NCBI GenBank assembly: GCA_023386155.1
Contig: JAEWKH010000138.1
Location: 1-7,379, forward strand
Origin: Pseudomonadota bacterium
GTDB taxonomy: Bacteria > Pseudomonadota > Alphaproteobacteria > Rhizobiales > Beijerinckiaceae
Length of the DNA stretch: 7,379 nucleotides
Direction of reading: 5' to 3'
Within the stretch, counting starts at the first letter, position 1, and the number at the start of each line of letters is the position of its first letter. This document shows positions 1 to 6,128 of the stretch, one piece after another. The notes beneath the pieces are model-generated. The model worked only from the letters and a program-made list of their open reading frames with translations, did no database searches and was not told where the DNA came from. A program made the translations under genes and the position numbers.

Positions 1-1
1 G

Positions 2-730
2 TTTAAGGTGCTCGACTTCTTCTTCCGCCTGTTCGGCAACTTCGGCGTCGCGATCCTGCTCGTGACGGTGCTGCTGAAGATCCTGTTCTTCCCGCTCGCC
101 AACAAGTCCTACGCCTCGATGGCGAAGATGAAGGCGGTGCAGCCGGAGATGACCTCGATCCGCGAGCGCTATGCCGACGACAAGATGAAGCAGCAGCAGG
201 CGCTGATGGAGCTCTACCGCAAGGAGAAGATCAACCCGGTGGCCGGCTGCTGGCCGGTCCTGATCCAGATCCCGGTCTTCTTCGCGCTCTACAAGGTGCT
301 CTTCGTCACCATCGAAATGCGCCATGCGCCGTTCTTCGGCTGGATCCGCGACCTCGCGGCCCCCGATCCGACCACGATCTTCAACCTGTTCGGCCTCCTG
401 CCCTACAACCCGGGCGCCGTGCCGGTGATCGGCCACTTCCTGATGCTCGGCGTCTGGCCGATCCTCATGGGCATCACCATGTGGCTGCAGATGAAGATGA
501 ACCCGGAGCCGCCGGACCCGGTGCAGAAGCAGGTCTTCGCCTGGATGCCGGTGATCTTCACCTTCATGCTCGGCTCGTTCCCGGCCGGCCTCGTGATCTA
601 CTGGGCCTGGAACAACCTGCTCTCGGTCACGCAGCAGGGCTTCATCATGCGCCGCAACGGCGTGAAGATCGAGCTCTGGGACAACCTGCGCAAGACCTTC
701 AGCCGCAAGGCGAGCCCCGCCAAGGGCTAG
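2..730 (+). CDS. yidC: YidC membrane protein insertase, 3' part (5' end outside window)
   Basis: YidC/Oxa1-family insertase of the inner membrane, which inserts and folds membrane proteins alone or with SecYEG. The reading frame is open from the first base of the window. The GTG at 8 lies inside the conserved domain and is not a start; the N-terminal segment and large periplasmic domain, several hundred residues in E. coli, lie upstream. Visible in order (residue 1 = codon 2-4): a transmembrane helix at about 4-26; a charged cytoplasmic hairpin with SMAKMKAVQPEM and RKEKINP; the signature GCWPVLIQIPVFFALY at about 81-96; a longer periplasmic loop than in E. coli; two more membrane helices; and the C-terminal QQGFIMRRNG stretch. 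Lys26 (codon 77-79) sits where E. coli YidC has the groove arginine Arg366, a conservative change. The basic tail ends at TAG, whose last base is the first base of a palindromic repeat. Identification is firm. Confidence 0.97.
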   Translation, partial: FKVLDFFFRLFGNFGVAILLVTVLLKILFFPLANKSYASMAKMKAVQPEMTSIRERYADDKMKQQQALMELYRKEKINPVAGCWPVLIQIPVFFALYKVLFVTIEMRHAPFFGWIRDLAAPDPTTIFNLFGLLPYNPGAVPVIGHFLMLGVWPILMGITMWLQMKMNPEPPDPVQKQVFAWMPVIFTFMLGSFPAGLVIYWAWNNLLSVTQQGFIMRRNGVKIELWDNLRKTFSRKASPAKG

Positions 731-780
731 AGCATCGGACCCAAAAGTGCACCTGCACTTTTGGGATCCATCCGATGCTC
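730..780 (+). repeat. Palindromic repeat, type A, copy 1
   Basis: Outer arms GAGCATCGGA (730-739) and TCCGATGCTC (771-780) pair perfectly. Inside them is a perfect 12-bp stem (740-751 with 754-765) around a CC loop. A five-base bulge, ATCCA (766-770), lies on the 3' side only. The same element recurs at 6066-6116 and inverted at 5060-5109. It starts within the yidC stop codon, so a yidC transcript would end in this hairpin. There is no T-run after it, so it is not a standard intrinsic terminator; mRNA 3'-end protection or a REP-like role is inference. Confidence 0.9.
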
Positions 781-792
781 TCCTCTATAAAA

Positions 793-843
793 AGCGCATC
801 GTTGGGCGCGAAAAACCGGGTCCACTTTTTCGCACGATGCGCT
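793..843 (-). repeat. Palindromic repeat, type B, copy 1
   Basis: Outer arms AGCGCATCGT (793-802) and ACGATGCGCT (834-843) are perfect. The inner stem GCGAAAAA (808-815) pairs with TTTTTCGC (826-833) around the loop CCGGGTCCAC (816-825). A five-base bulge (803-807) is on the left side only, the mirror image of type A. The reverse complement shares GCATCGG-like arms and the AAAAGTGG core with type A, so I assign it to the minus strand: A and B form an inverted doublet, repeated after argB at 6066-6178. Confidence 0.87.
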
Positions 844-867
844 AAGCGGCAATCGATTGAAACGATC

Positions 868-894
868 ATCCCCGGGCTCCGTCCCGGGGATTTT
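868..894 (+). terminator. Intrinsic terminator-like hairpin upstream of the acetyltransferase
   Basis: ATCCCCGGG (868-876) pairs perfectly with CCCGGGGAT (883-891) around the six-base loop CTCCGT. The stem runs into TTTT and then CATTT. This is the best factor-independent terminator shape in the window. It lies 137 bp past the yidC stop and only about 30 bp before the acetyltransferase start, leaving too little room for a normal promoter between them. It may end the yidC transcript, or act in the acetyltransferase leader if transcription starts further upstream. Confidence 0.7.
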
Positions 895-910
895 CATTTG
901 AGCCAGAGGA

Positions 911-916
911 AGGAGG
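911..916 (+). promoter_or_regulatory. Shine-Dalgarno sequence fixing the acetyltransferase start
   Basis: AGGAGG, a full match to the anti-Shine-Dalgarno core, lies 8 bases before the ATG at 925. It is the strongest ribosome binding site in the window and rules out the longer open frame that extends back into yidC. Confidence 0.85.
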
Positions 917-924
917 AAGCAGCG

Positions 925-1569
925 ATGACGGCATCCGGCCCTGATCCCCTGAACCCGCACCCGCTCCCGGGCCATCCCCGCGTCGGGTTTCTCAAGGCCT
1001 TCGTGAACCGGCCCAATATCGAGGTCGGCGAGTTCAGCTATTACGACGATCCGCGCGGCCCCGAGGCCTTCGTGGAGCGCTGCGTCCTGCACCATTACGA
1101 CTTCATGGGCGACAGGCTCATCATCGGCAAGTTCTGCGCCATCGCCACGGGCGTCACCTTCATCATGAACGGCGCCAATCACGCCATGACGGGATTTTCG
1201 ACCTTTCCGTTCAACATCTTCGGCCATGGCTGGGAGGAGGGCTTCGACCTCGCCACCATCGAGGCCGGTTTCAAAGGCGATACGGTGGTCGGGAACGACG
1301 TGTGGATCGGCCACGAGGCGACGATCATGCCGGGCGTCACCATCGGGGACGGGGCAATCGTCGCGGCGAAGTCGGTCGTGGCGGCGGATGTCCCGCCCTA
1401 TGCCATCGTCGGCGGCAACCCGGCCAGGGTCATCCGCAGGCGCTTTTCGGACGACGTGATCGGGGAACTGCTCTCAATCCGGTGGTGGGACTGGAGCACC
1501 GACAGGATCACCCGCAACCTCGACGCCATCCGGGGGGCGGATCTCGAGGCCCTACGCAGGGCCGCCTGA
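925..1569 (+). CDS. Vat/CatB-type xenobiotic O-acetyltransferase (left-handed beta-helix)
   Basis: A 214-residue acetyl-CoA-dependent O-acetyltransferase of the hexapeptide-repeat xenobiotic acetyltransferase family, whose studied members acetylate streptogramin A (Vat) or chloramphenicol (CatB). The whole length aligns by eye with Vat(D): an N-terminal PNIEVGEFSYYDDP segment (30-43), IGKFCAIATGVTFIMNGANH (67-86), STFPFNIFGHGWE (92-104), then hexapeptide coils VVGNDVWIGHEATIMPGVTIGDGAIVAAKSVV (121-152), PPYAIVGGNPARVIRRRF (157-174), and the C-terminal WWDW segment (187-190). His86 in NGANH matches the family's catalytic histidine (His82 in Vat(D)). The enzyme is cytosolic and trimeric in the family. 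The start is set by AGGAGG at 911-916. The 3' end overlaps the convergent Nudix gene by 18 bp. The true substrate is unknown; many environmental homologues have no proven role in resistance, so a drug-resistance function is inference only. Confidence 0.93.
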   Translation: MTASGPDPLNPHPLPGHPRVGFLKAFVNRPNIEVGEFSYYDDPRGPEAFVERCVLHHYDFMGDRLIIGKFCAIATGVTFIMNGANHAMTGFSTFPFNIFGHGWEEGFDLATIEAGFKGDTVVGNDVWIGHEATIMPGVTIGDGAIVAAKSVVAADVPPYAIVGGNPARVIRRRFSDDVIGELLSIRWWDWSTDRITRNLDAIRGADLEALRRAA

Positions 1570-2160
1570 CCGGCTGCGATCCCGCATCGGTCCCCTGAGG
1601 GCCAGGTGCTGGAGCAGCATGATGGTCTTGCCGTCCACGATCTCGCCCTTGCCGATCATGCCGAGGGCCTCCTCGAGGGGGATCTCCAGAACCTCGATGT
1701 CCTCTCCCTCGTGCCTGTCGCCCCCGCCCTGGCTGATCCGGTCGTCCGGCGAGTAGCGGGCGGTGAAGAACATCAGCCGCTCGGTCACGCTGCCGGGGCT
1801 CATGAAGACGTGGAAAACGGGCTCGACGTCGCGGAGCCCGTAGCCGAGCTCCTCCTGCGCCTCCCGGCGGATGCAGGTTTCCGGATCGTCCCGGTCGAGA
1901 AGCCCAGCACTGGCCTCGATCAGCGGCTCGGGATGGCCGCTCACATAGGCCGGCAGCCGGAACTGCCGGACCAGCAGCACGGTGCCGCGCCCGGGATCGT
2001 AGGGGAGGATCACGGCGCCATGGCCGCGGTCATAGGTCTGCCGGACCTGCCGCTCCAGGCTCCCGTCGCGCCGCCGGTAGTCGAAAGTGATTTTCCTGAG
2101 GATCGCCCAGTCGTCGGAGAGAACCTCGACCGCGCGAATGACAATGGGGGCTTCCGTCAT
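1552..2160 (-). CDS. nudK: NudK-like Nudix hydrolase (probable GDP-mannose or ADP-sugar pyrophosphatase)
   Basis: A 202-residue Nudix hydrolase of the YffH/AdpP (TIGR00052-type) group. It closely resembles E. coli NudK, which hydrolyses GDP-mannose to GMP and mannose 1-phosphate. Seen: DRGHGAVILPYDPGRGTVLLVRQFR (44-68), a Nudix box running from Gly86 to REAQEELGY (99-107) with metal-binding Glu100, Glu103 and Glu104, then MSPGSVTERLMFF (120-132) and GEDIEVLEIPLEEAL (152-166), all in NudK order. The spacing before REAQEELGY is one residue shorter than the textbook Nudix box, as I recall for E. coli NudK; Asp92 replaces the first Glu. I prefer the ATG at 2160, preceded by a weak AAGG, over the ATG at 2205, because homology begins about there. 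The gene is convergent with the acetyltransferase and divergent from the CYTH-CHAD gene. Fold and subfamily are firm; the substrate (GDP-mannose versus ADP-ribose) is inferred. Confidence 0.9.
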   Translation of the reverse strand: MTEAPIVIRAVEVLSDDWAILRKITFDYRRRDGSLERQVRQTYDRGHGAVILPYDPGRGTVLLVRQFRLPAYVSGHPEPLIEASAGLLDRDDPETCIRREAQEELGYGLRDVEPVFHVFMSPGSVTERLMFFTARYSPDDRISQGGGDRHEGEDIEVLEIPLEEALGMIGKGEIVDGKTIMLLQHLALRGPMRDRSRSGGPA

Positions 2161-2363
2161 GGTCGCGCCTTGGGGGAGAGTGCCGCTTCTAGGGTGCCTC
2201 AGCATGCCGGCCCGATGGCCAAATGCACTCCTTCCATTTTGAAGAGGAGTGATAGATTTCTGACAGCTCCACTTGGCAGCACCTGCCGGAGACCTTCCTC
2301 ATGGCTTTCACCGCGAAAGGCTCTACATGACGGCTACGAGGCAATCCGGAGCGGCAGCCGGCC
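2161..2363. promoter_or_regulatory. Divergent intergenic region between nudK-like and CYTH-CHAD genes
   Basis: This 203-bp region must hold the start signals of the minus-strand Nudix gene and probably of the plus-strand CYTH-CHAD cluster. CACTCCT (2226-2232) and AGGAGTG (2245-2251) form a 7-bp inverted repeat with a 12-base spacer, a possible operator or weak hairpin. I found no convincing -35/-10 pair on either strand. Short open frames that cross it have no recognisable protein features. Confidence 0.4.
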
Positions 2364-3926
2364 ATGAACGCCGAATGGCAGACCAGGAACAAGCCCGCAG
2401 GGGCACGCGATGCAACGAACGAGATCGAGCTGAAGCTGGAACTCGCCTCAGGCGCGACGAGCGACCTTCTCGGCCATCCGCTGTTGTCGCAGGCCAGGAA
2501 GCTCCCTGACCAGGGCGGCGCCCTCCACGCCGTGTACTACGATTCGACGGATTGCGCCCTGCGCAAGGCGGGACTGAGCCTCCGGGTGCGGGAACGGAAC
2601 GGGCGCAGCACGCAGACCATCAAGGCGGAGCGCAAGGCGCGGGGCCTCGCCCTCGACCGCGGCGAATGGGAGACCCCCGTCAATGGCGGGCTCGACCTGT
2701 CCGCCGCCACGGGCACGCCCCTTGCCGCACTCGTCGCCAAGGACGCCATCCGCGACGATATCAGGCCGATCTTCACGGTGGAGACCGATCGCCAAACCTT
2801 CGAGATCGAGCGGGACGGCGCAACGATCGAGCTCGCCGTGGACGAGGCGAAAGCCGCGACCGGTTCCGGCAGCGAGCAATTCTGCGAGGTCGAGCTCGAG
2901 TTGAAGGACGGCGATCCCTCAGCGCTGTTCGCCCTCGCCGACGATCTCGCGGACAGCGTCCCGTTGCGTCTCTCTCCCGTCACGAAATCGGAACGGGGCT
3001 ACAGGCTCCTCGGCCTGGCCGACACCGAGCCTGTCAAAGCCGGCCGGATCGTGATTCCAAGTCGGGCCACCTGCGCCGAAGCGTTTCAGGCGATCGCGCG
3101 CTCCTGCCTGTCCCAGATCATCCGCAACGAGGCGCTTCTGCGCCGGAGCAGCGACCCTGAGCTGCTGCATCAGATGCGGGTCGGCTTCCGACGGCTCGAC
3201 GCGGCGATCTCATTATTCAAGCCGATGCTGCGGGATCGGAACAGCGATGCCGTCAGGGCCGAGCTCCGCTGGGCGGGAAAGAAGCTCGCACCGGTGCGGG
3301 ACCTCGACGTTCTGATCGCGAGGCTTCGAAAGGCTGACGATCCTGACCGGAGCCTGCCGGCGCTGGAGGAAGCCGAGCGGCTGCGGGCGCTGGCTTTCGA
3401 GAGTGTTCTGGAAACCCTCTCCAGACGCCGCTTCATGAGGGCGATCCTGAAGGCCGCGACCTGGATCGAATCGGGCCGATGGCTCACCCGCCGCAAGCCG
3501 GCGATCCTGGCGGCGCGCGAGCTGCCGGCCCAGGCCCGGGCGGTCCAGGAATTCTCGCGCCGCTGGCGGCGGATCCGAAGGGACGCGCGCCGCATGGCCG
3601 GACTGGACGAGGAGGCCCGCCATGAGCTTCGCATCCGTATCAAGAAGCTGCGCTACGGCGTGGAATTCCTCGCCACCCTGTTTCCAGGCGTTCCGGCGCG
3701 CACAAGCCGGAAGGCCATGCTGGAGCTTCTCGAAGGCCTGCAGGACGTGCTGGGCAAGCTGAACGACATCGAGGTCGGCCGGACCCTCCTCGATCCGCCT
3801 TTCCGGAAACCTGCGCGGAAAGCCGCCGGCTATACGAAGCGGCGCGAGCGCAAGCTCCTCTCCCGGGCCGAGAAGGCCTCCGCGAGGCTCGTGAAGGCAC
3901 AGCCGTTCTGGGTCCCGGAGGCCTGA
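2364..3926 (+). CDS. CYTH-CHAD domain protein (probable inorganic triphosphatase)
   Basis: A 520-residue cytosolic protein joining a CYTH triphosphate-tunnel hydrolase to a CHAD helical domain, the layout of E. coli YgiF (inorganic triphosphatase). The CYTH domain spans about 19-215: the signature EIELK (Glu20, Glu22, Lys24), VYYDS (57-61), LSLRVRER (71-78), TIKAER (85-90), GEWE (100-103), VDEAK (159-163), the acidic strand EVELEL (175-180), and Lys208. The tunnel residues needed for metal and triphosphate binding look complete. The CHAD domain spans about 235-510, with paired basic motifs HQMRVGFRRL (269-278) and HELRIRIKKLRY (420-431); CHAD domains are known to bind polyphosphate. The start ATG has only a distant GGAG (2348-2351), but the CYTH motif begins 19 residues later, so little can be missing. 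engB starts 63 bp downstream with no terminator between, suggesting co-transcription. Domain calls are firm; the substrate is inferred. Confidence 0.93.
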   Translation: MNAEWQTRNKPAGARDATNEIELKLELASGATSDLLGHPLLSQARKLPDQGGALHAVYYDSTDCALRKAGLSLRVRERNGRSTQTIKAERKARGLALDRGEWETPVNGGLDLSAATGTPLAALVAKDAIRDDIRPIFTVETDRQTFEIERDGATIELAVDEAKAATGSGSEQFCEVELELKDGDPSALFALADDLADSVPLRLSPVTKSERGYRLLGLADTEPVKAGRIVIPSRATCAEAFQAIARSCLSQIIRNEALLRRSSDPELLHQMRVGFRRLDAAISLFKPMLRDRNSDAVRAELRWAGKKLAPVRDLDVLIARLRKADDPDRSLPALEEAERLRALAFESVLETLSRRRFMRAILKAATWIESGRWLTRRKPAILAARELPAQARAVQEFSRRWRRIRRDARRMAGLDEEARHELRIRIKKLRYGVEFLATLFPGVPARTSRKAMLELLEGLQDVLGKLNDIEVGRTLLDPPFRKPARKAAGYTKRRERKLLSRAEKASARLVKAQPFWVPEA

Positions 3927-3989
3927 TCGGCGGAAAAGCTTGAGCGAGGTGCCTTGAACTCCGGACACCAAGCGCCGATAAGGACCCCC

Positions 3990-4643
3990 ATGACCGATAT
4001 GGAACCCGATACCGACCCCTTTCTCGAGATCGGCCGCAAGCTCTTTGCCGGCGCGGCGGATTTCATCTGGGCGGCGAACTCCCTGAAGAACCTGCCGCCC
4101 ATGAGCAAGGTGGAGATCGCCTTCGCCGGCCGCTCCAACGTAGGCAAGTCGAGCCTCGTCAACGCTCTGACGGGGCGCAACACCCTCGCCCGGACCTCGC
4201 ACACGCCGGGCCGCACCCAGCAGCTCAACTTCTTCAACATCAACGACCGTTTCCATCTTGTCGACATGCCCGGCTATGGCTACGCGGCCGTCGACAAGCA
4301 GAAGGTCCAGGCCTGGACGCAGCTGATCCACGACTATCTGCGCGGCCGGGCGAGCCTTGCCCGCGTCTACGTGCTGATCGACGCCCGCCACGGCATCAAG
4401 CCGGTCGACGAGGCGGTGCTCGAGACCCTCGGCACGGCCGCCGTCTCCTACCAGATCGTCCTGACCAAGGCGGACGAGCTGAAGAAGGGCGAGCTCGACG
4501 AGCGCATGGCCGACACCCTGCGGAAGATCGAGAAGCGCGCCGCCGCCTTCCCCGAGATCCTGCCCACGTCGAGCCGCACGGGCCTCGGCATTCCGGAACT
4601 GCGCGCCAAAATTGCCCAGCTTCTGAACGAACGGGGTGCGTGA
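3990..4643 (+). CDS. engB: Ribosome biogenesis GTP-binding protein EngB (YihA/YsxC)
   Basis: A 217-residue TrmE-Era-EngA-EngB-family GTPase, essential in many bacteria, that acts in late assembly of the 50S ribosomal subunit. All G motifs are present: G1 GRSNVGKSS (47-55), G2 threonine in HTPGRTQ (71-77), G3 DMPGYG (92-97), G4 TKAD (159-162) and G5 TSSRTG (193-198). AFAGRSNVGKSSL and LVDMPGYGYA are diagnostic of EngB over Era or Der. I chose ATG 3990 because AAGGA (3980-3984) lies 5 bases ahead; the open frame extends upstream to a TTG at 3954 without Shine-Dalgarno support, and an ATG at 3999 is possible. The stop overlaps the next gene's ATG. EngB commonly follows yidC in alphaproteobacteria; here they are separated by about 3.3 kb. 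Confidence 0.97.
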   Translation: MTDMEPDTDPFLEIGRKLFAGAADFIWAANSLKNLPPMSKVEIAFAGRSNVGKSSLVNALTGRNTLARTSHTPGRTQQLNFFNINDRFHLVDMPGYGYAAVDKQKVQAWTQLIHDYLRGRASLARVYVLIDARHGIKPVDEAVLETLGTAAVSYQIVLTKADELKKGELDERMADTLRKIEKRAAAFPEILPTSSRTGLGIPELRAKIAQLLNERGA

Positions 4644-5011
4644 TGAACCTCGCCGCCCGGATCCTGATCGTCCTCGCCTCCCTGTCGGGCCTGCTGGGCG
4701 TCGGCCTCTCGGCCGCCGCAGCCCATATCACAGGCGGAAATCTCACGACCGCGGCGCAGTTCCTGCTCTTCCACGCCCCTGCCCTGCTCGCCCTCGTGGC
4801 GCTCATGGCGGCCGGAGCCCTAAACCCCATGCTGGCGCAGATCGCCGGTTATCTTCTGGTTCTGGGCCTCATCCTGTTCTGCGGCGACCTCTCGCGCCGC
4901 GCCTTCTCGGGCGTGGCGCTCTTTCCCAGGGCGGCGCCCACGGGGGGCATGCTCCTCATGCTGGGCTGGCTGCTGGTCGGCATCTCGGCCCTTCTTCGCC
5001 TGCGAGCCTGA
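4643..5011 (+). CDS. DUF423 family membrane protein (YgdD-like)
   Basis: A 122-residue, very hydrophobic protein with four predicted membrane helices at about 4-28, 39-62, 64-82 and 99-119. It matches the DUF423 (E. coli YgdD) pattern: SGLLGVGLSAAAAH near the N-terminus, a QFLLFHAPALLAL helix with a conserved His, LFCGDLSRRAFSG (77-89), and FPRAAPTGGMLLMLGWLL (92-109). Function is unknown. The ATG shares its A with the engB TGA (TGATG, 4641-4645), which implies translational coupling; GTG at 4640 is an alternative start one codon earlier. Its place between engB and argB is, from memory, common in Rhizobiales, but no functional link is known. Confidence 0.9.
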   Translation: MNLAARILIVLASLSGLLGVGLSAAAAHITGGNLTTAAQFLLFHAPALLALVALMAAGALNPMLAQIAGYLLVLGLILFCGDLSRRAFSGVALFPRAAPTGGMLLMLGWLLVGISALLRLRA

Positions 5012-5059
5012 AGTCCCGGTTTGCAGCCCTTCCTCCAAACGGTCCCCAGCCAAGGCCGG

Positions 5060-5109
5060 GAGCATCGGATTGATGCCAAAAGTGCATTCCACTTTCGGGT
5101 CCGATGCTC
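5060..5109 (-). repeat. Palindromic repeat, type A, copy 3 (inverted), in the argB leader
   Basis: Outer arms GAGCATCGGA (5060-5069) and TCCGATGCTC (5100-5109) equal those of the copy at 730-780, but the one-sided bulge (TTGAT, 5070-5074) is on the left, so the copy is inverted. The inner stem (5075-5085 with 5089-5099) is imperfect. It lies 48 bp past the DUF423 stop and 44 bp before argB, and faces the copy at 6066-6116, so argB sits between inverted copies. Confidence 0.87.
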
Positions 5110-5153
5110 TAGAAGGCAGGCCGTTTGATCCTGATCCCGCGCCGGAGCCGTTC

Positions 5154-6059
5154 ATGTCCGATCCGTCCACGCCCCTCCCCGACGTTCATGTCCAGGCCGA
5201 AGTGCTTGTGCAGGCCCTGCCGCACATGCAGCGCTATGACCAGCAGGTGGTGGTGATCAAGTATGGCGGCCATGCCATGGGCGACCGGGCGGCGGCCGAG
5301 GACTTCGCCGAGGACGTGGTTCTGCTCGAACAATCGGGCATCAAGCCCATCGTCGTCCATGGTGGCGGGCCGCAGATCGGCAAGATGCTGGAGAAGCTTG
5401 GCATCAAGTCCGAGTTCAAGGGCGGGCTTCGCGTCACCGACGCGGCCACCGTCGAGGTGGTCGAGATGGTGCTCGCCGGCTCCATCAACAAGCAGATCGT
5501 CGGCTGGATCGGCGCCGAGGGCGGCAAGGCCGTGGGCCTGTCCGGCAAGGACGGCAACATGGTCACCGCCCGGAAGGTGACCCGCACGGCCGTGGACCCC
5601 GATTCCAACATCGAGAAGGTGGTGGACCTCGGCTTCGTCGGCGAGCCGGAGCACGTGAACCGGGCGGTCCTGGACCAGGTGCTCCAGGCCGAGCTGATCC
5701 CGGTCCTCGCCCCCGTCGCGACCGGCCAGGACGGCCAGACCTACAACGTGAACGCCGACACCTTCGCCGGAGCCATCGCCGGAGCCATGACGGCCAAGCG
5801 CCTCCTGCTGCTCACGGACGTTCCGGGCGTTCTCGACAAGAACAAGAACCTGATCCCTGAGATGACCATCGAGGATTGCCGCCGCCTGATCGCCGACGGC
5901 ACCATCACGGACGGCATGATCCCGAAGATCGAGACCTGCATCTATGCCCTGGAAAAGGGCGTCGAGGCGGTCGTCATCCTCGACGGCAAGGTGCCCCATG
6001 CGGTGCTGCTGGAGCTGTTCACGGACCATGGCGCAGGCACGCTGATCCGGAGGGGTTAA
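5154..6059 (+). CDS. argB: Acetylglutamate kinase
   Basis: A 301-residue cytosolic amino acid kinase that phosphorylates N-acetyl-L-glutamate with ATP, step two of arginine biosynthesis. Seen: VVIKYGGHAM (33-42) with catalytic Lys36, IVVHGGGPQIG (66-76), GLRVTDAATVEVVEMVL (91-107), GLSGKDGNM (128-136), YNVNADTFAGAIA (197-209), LLTDVPGVLD (219-228) and GTITDGMIPKI (249-259). The roughly 20-residue segment before the first strand (VQAEVLVQALPHMQRY) matches the N-terminal helix of arginine-inhibited hexameric enzymes such as that of Pseudomonas aeruginosa, so feedback inhibition by arginine is likely. I chose ATG 5154, preceded by GGAG at 5144-5147. The frame is open to an ATG at 5070, but those 28 extra codons would read through the palindromic repeat. 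No ArgR-type box was recognised upstream. Confidence 0.97.
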   Translation: MSDPSTPLPDVHVQAEVLVQALPHMQRYDQQVVVIKYGGHAMGDRAAAEDFAEDVVLLEQSGIKPIVVHGGGPQIGKMLEKLGIKSEFKGGLRVTDAATVEVVEMVLAGSINKQIVGWIGAEGGKAVGLSGKDGNMVTARKVTRTAVDPDSNIEKVVDLGFVGEPEHVNRAVLDQVLQAELIPVLAPVATGQDGQTYNVNADTFAGAIAGAMTAKRLLLLTDVPGVLDKNKNLIPEMTIEDCRRLIADGTITDGMIPKIETCIYALEKGVEAVVILDGKVPHAVLLELFTDHGAGTLIRRG

Positions 6060-6065
6060 AGCGTC

Positions 6066-6116
6066 GAGCATCGGACCCAAAAGTGGCCTCCACTTTTGGG
6101 ATCCAATCCGATGCTC
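6066..6116 (+). repeat. Palindromic repeat, type A, copy 2, after argB
   Basis: Outer arms are identical to 730-780 (6066-6075 with 6107-6116). The inner stem CCCAAAAGTGG (6076-6086) pairs perfectly with 6090-6100 around CCT, and there is a right-sided bulge ATCCAA (6101-6106). Relative to copy 1, the pair C750-G755 becomes G6086-C6090, a compensatory change that keeps the stem. It starts 6 bp after the argB stop, the likely 3' end of that mRNA. Confidence 0.9.
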
Positions 6117-6128
6117 CTCTCTTTGAAA

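Noticed and set aside
481..924. Acetyltransferase frame extended upstream into yidC
   Set aside because: It overlaps yidC in another frame and crosses repeats and a terminator; AGGAGG and Vat homology fix the start at 925.
2216..2251. Possible degenerate fourth copy of the type A repeat in the divergent intergenic region
   Set aside because: It shares only short pieces (CCAAA, TGCA, CCATTTT) and lacks the GAGCATCGGA arms.
1606..2367. Plus-strand open frame opposite the Nudix gene
   Set aside because: It is the complement of a well-supported Nudix gene; the translation has no known motif.
3213..4391. Long minus-strand open frame opposite the CYTH-CHAD and engB genes
   Set aside because: It spans two well-identified plus-strand genes and shows no family motif.
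5070..5153. Longer argB with 28 extra N-terminal codons starting at ATG 5070
   Set aside because: The extra codons read through the palindromic repeat, have no good Shine-Dalgarno sequence and add nothing that matches the family; ATG 5154 has GGAG 6 bases ahead.
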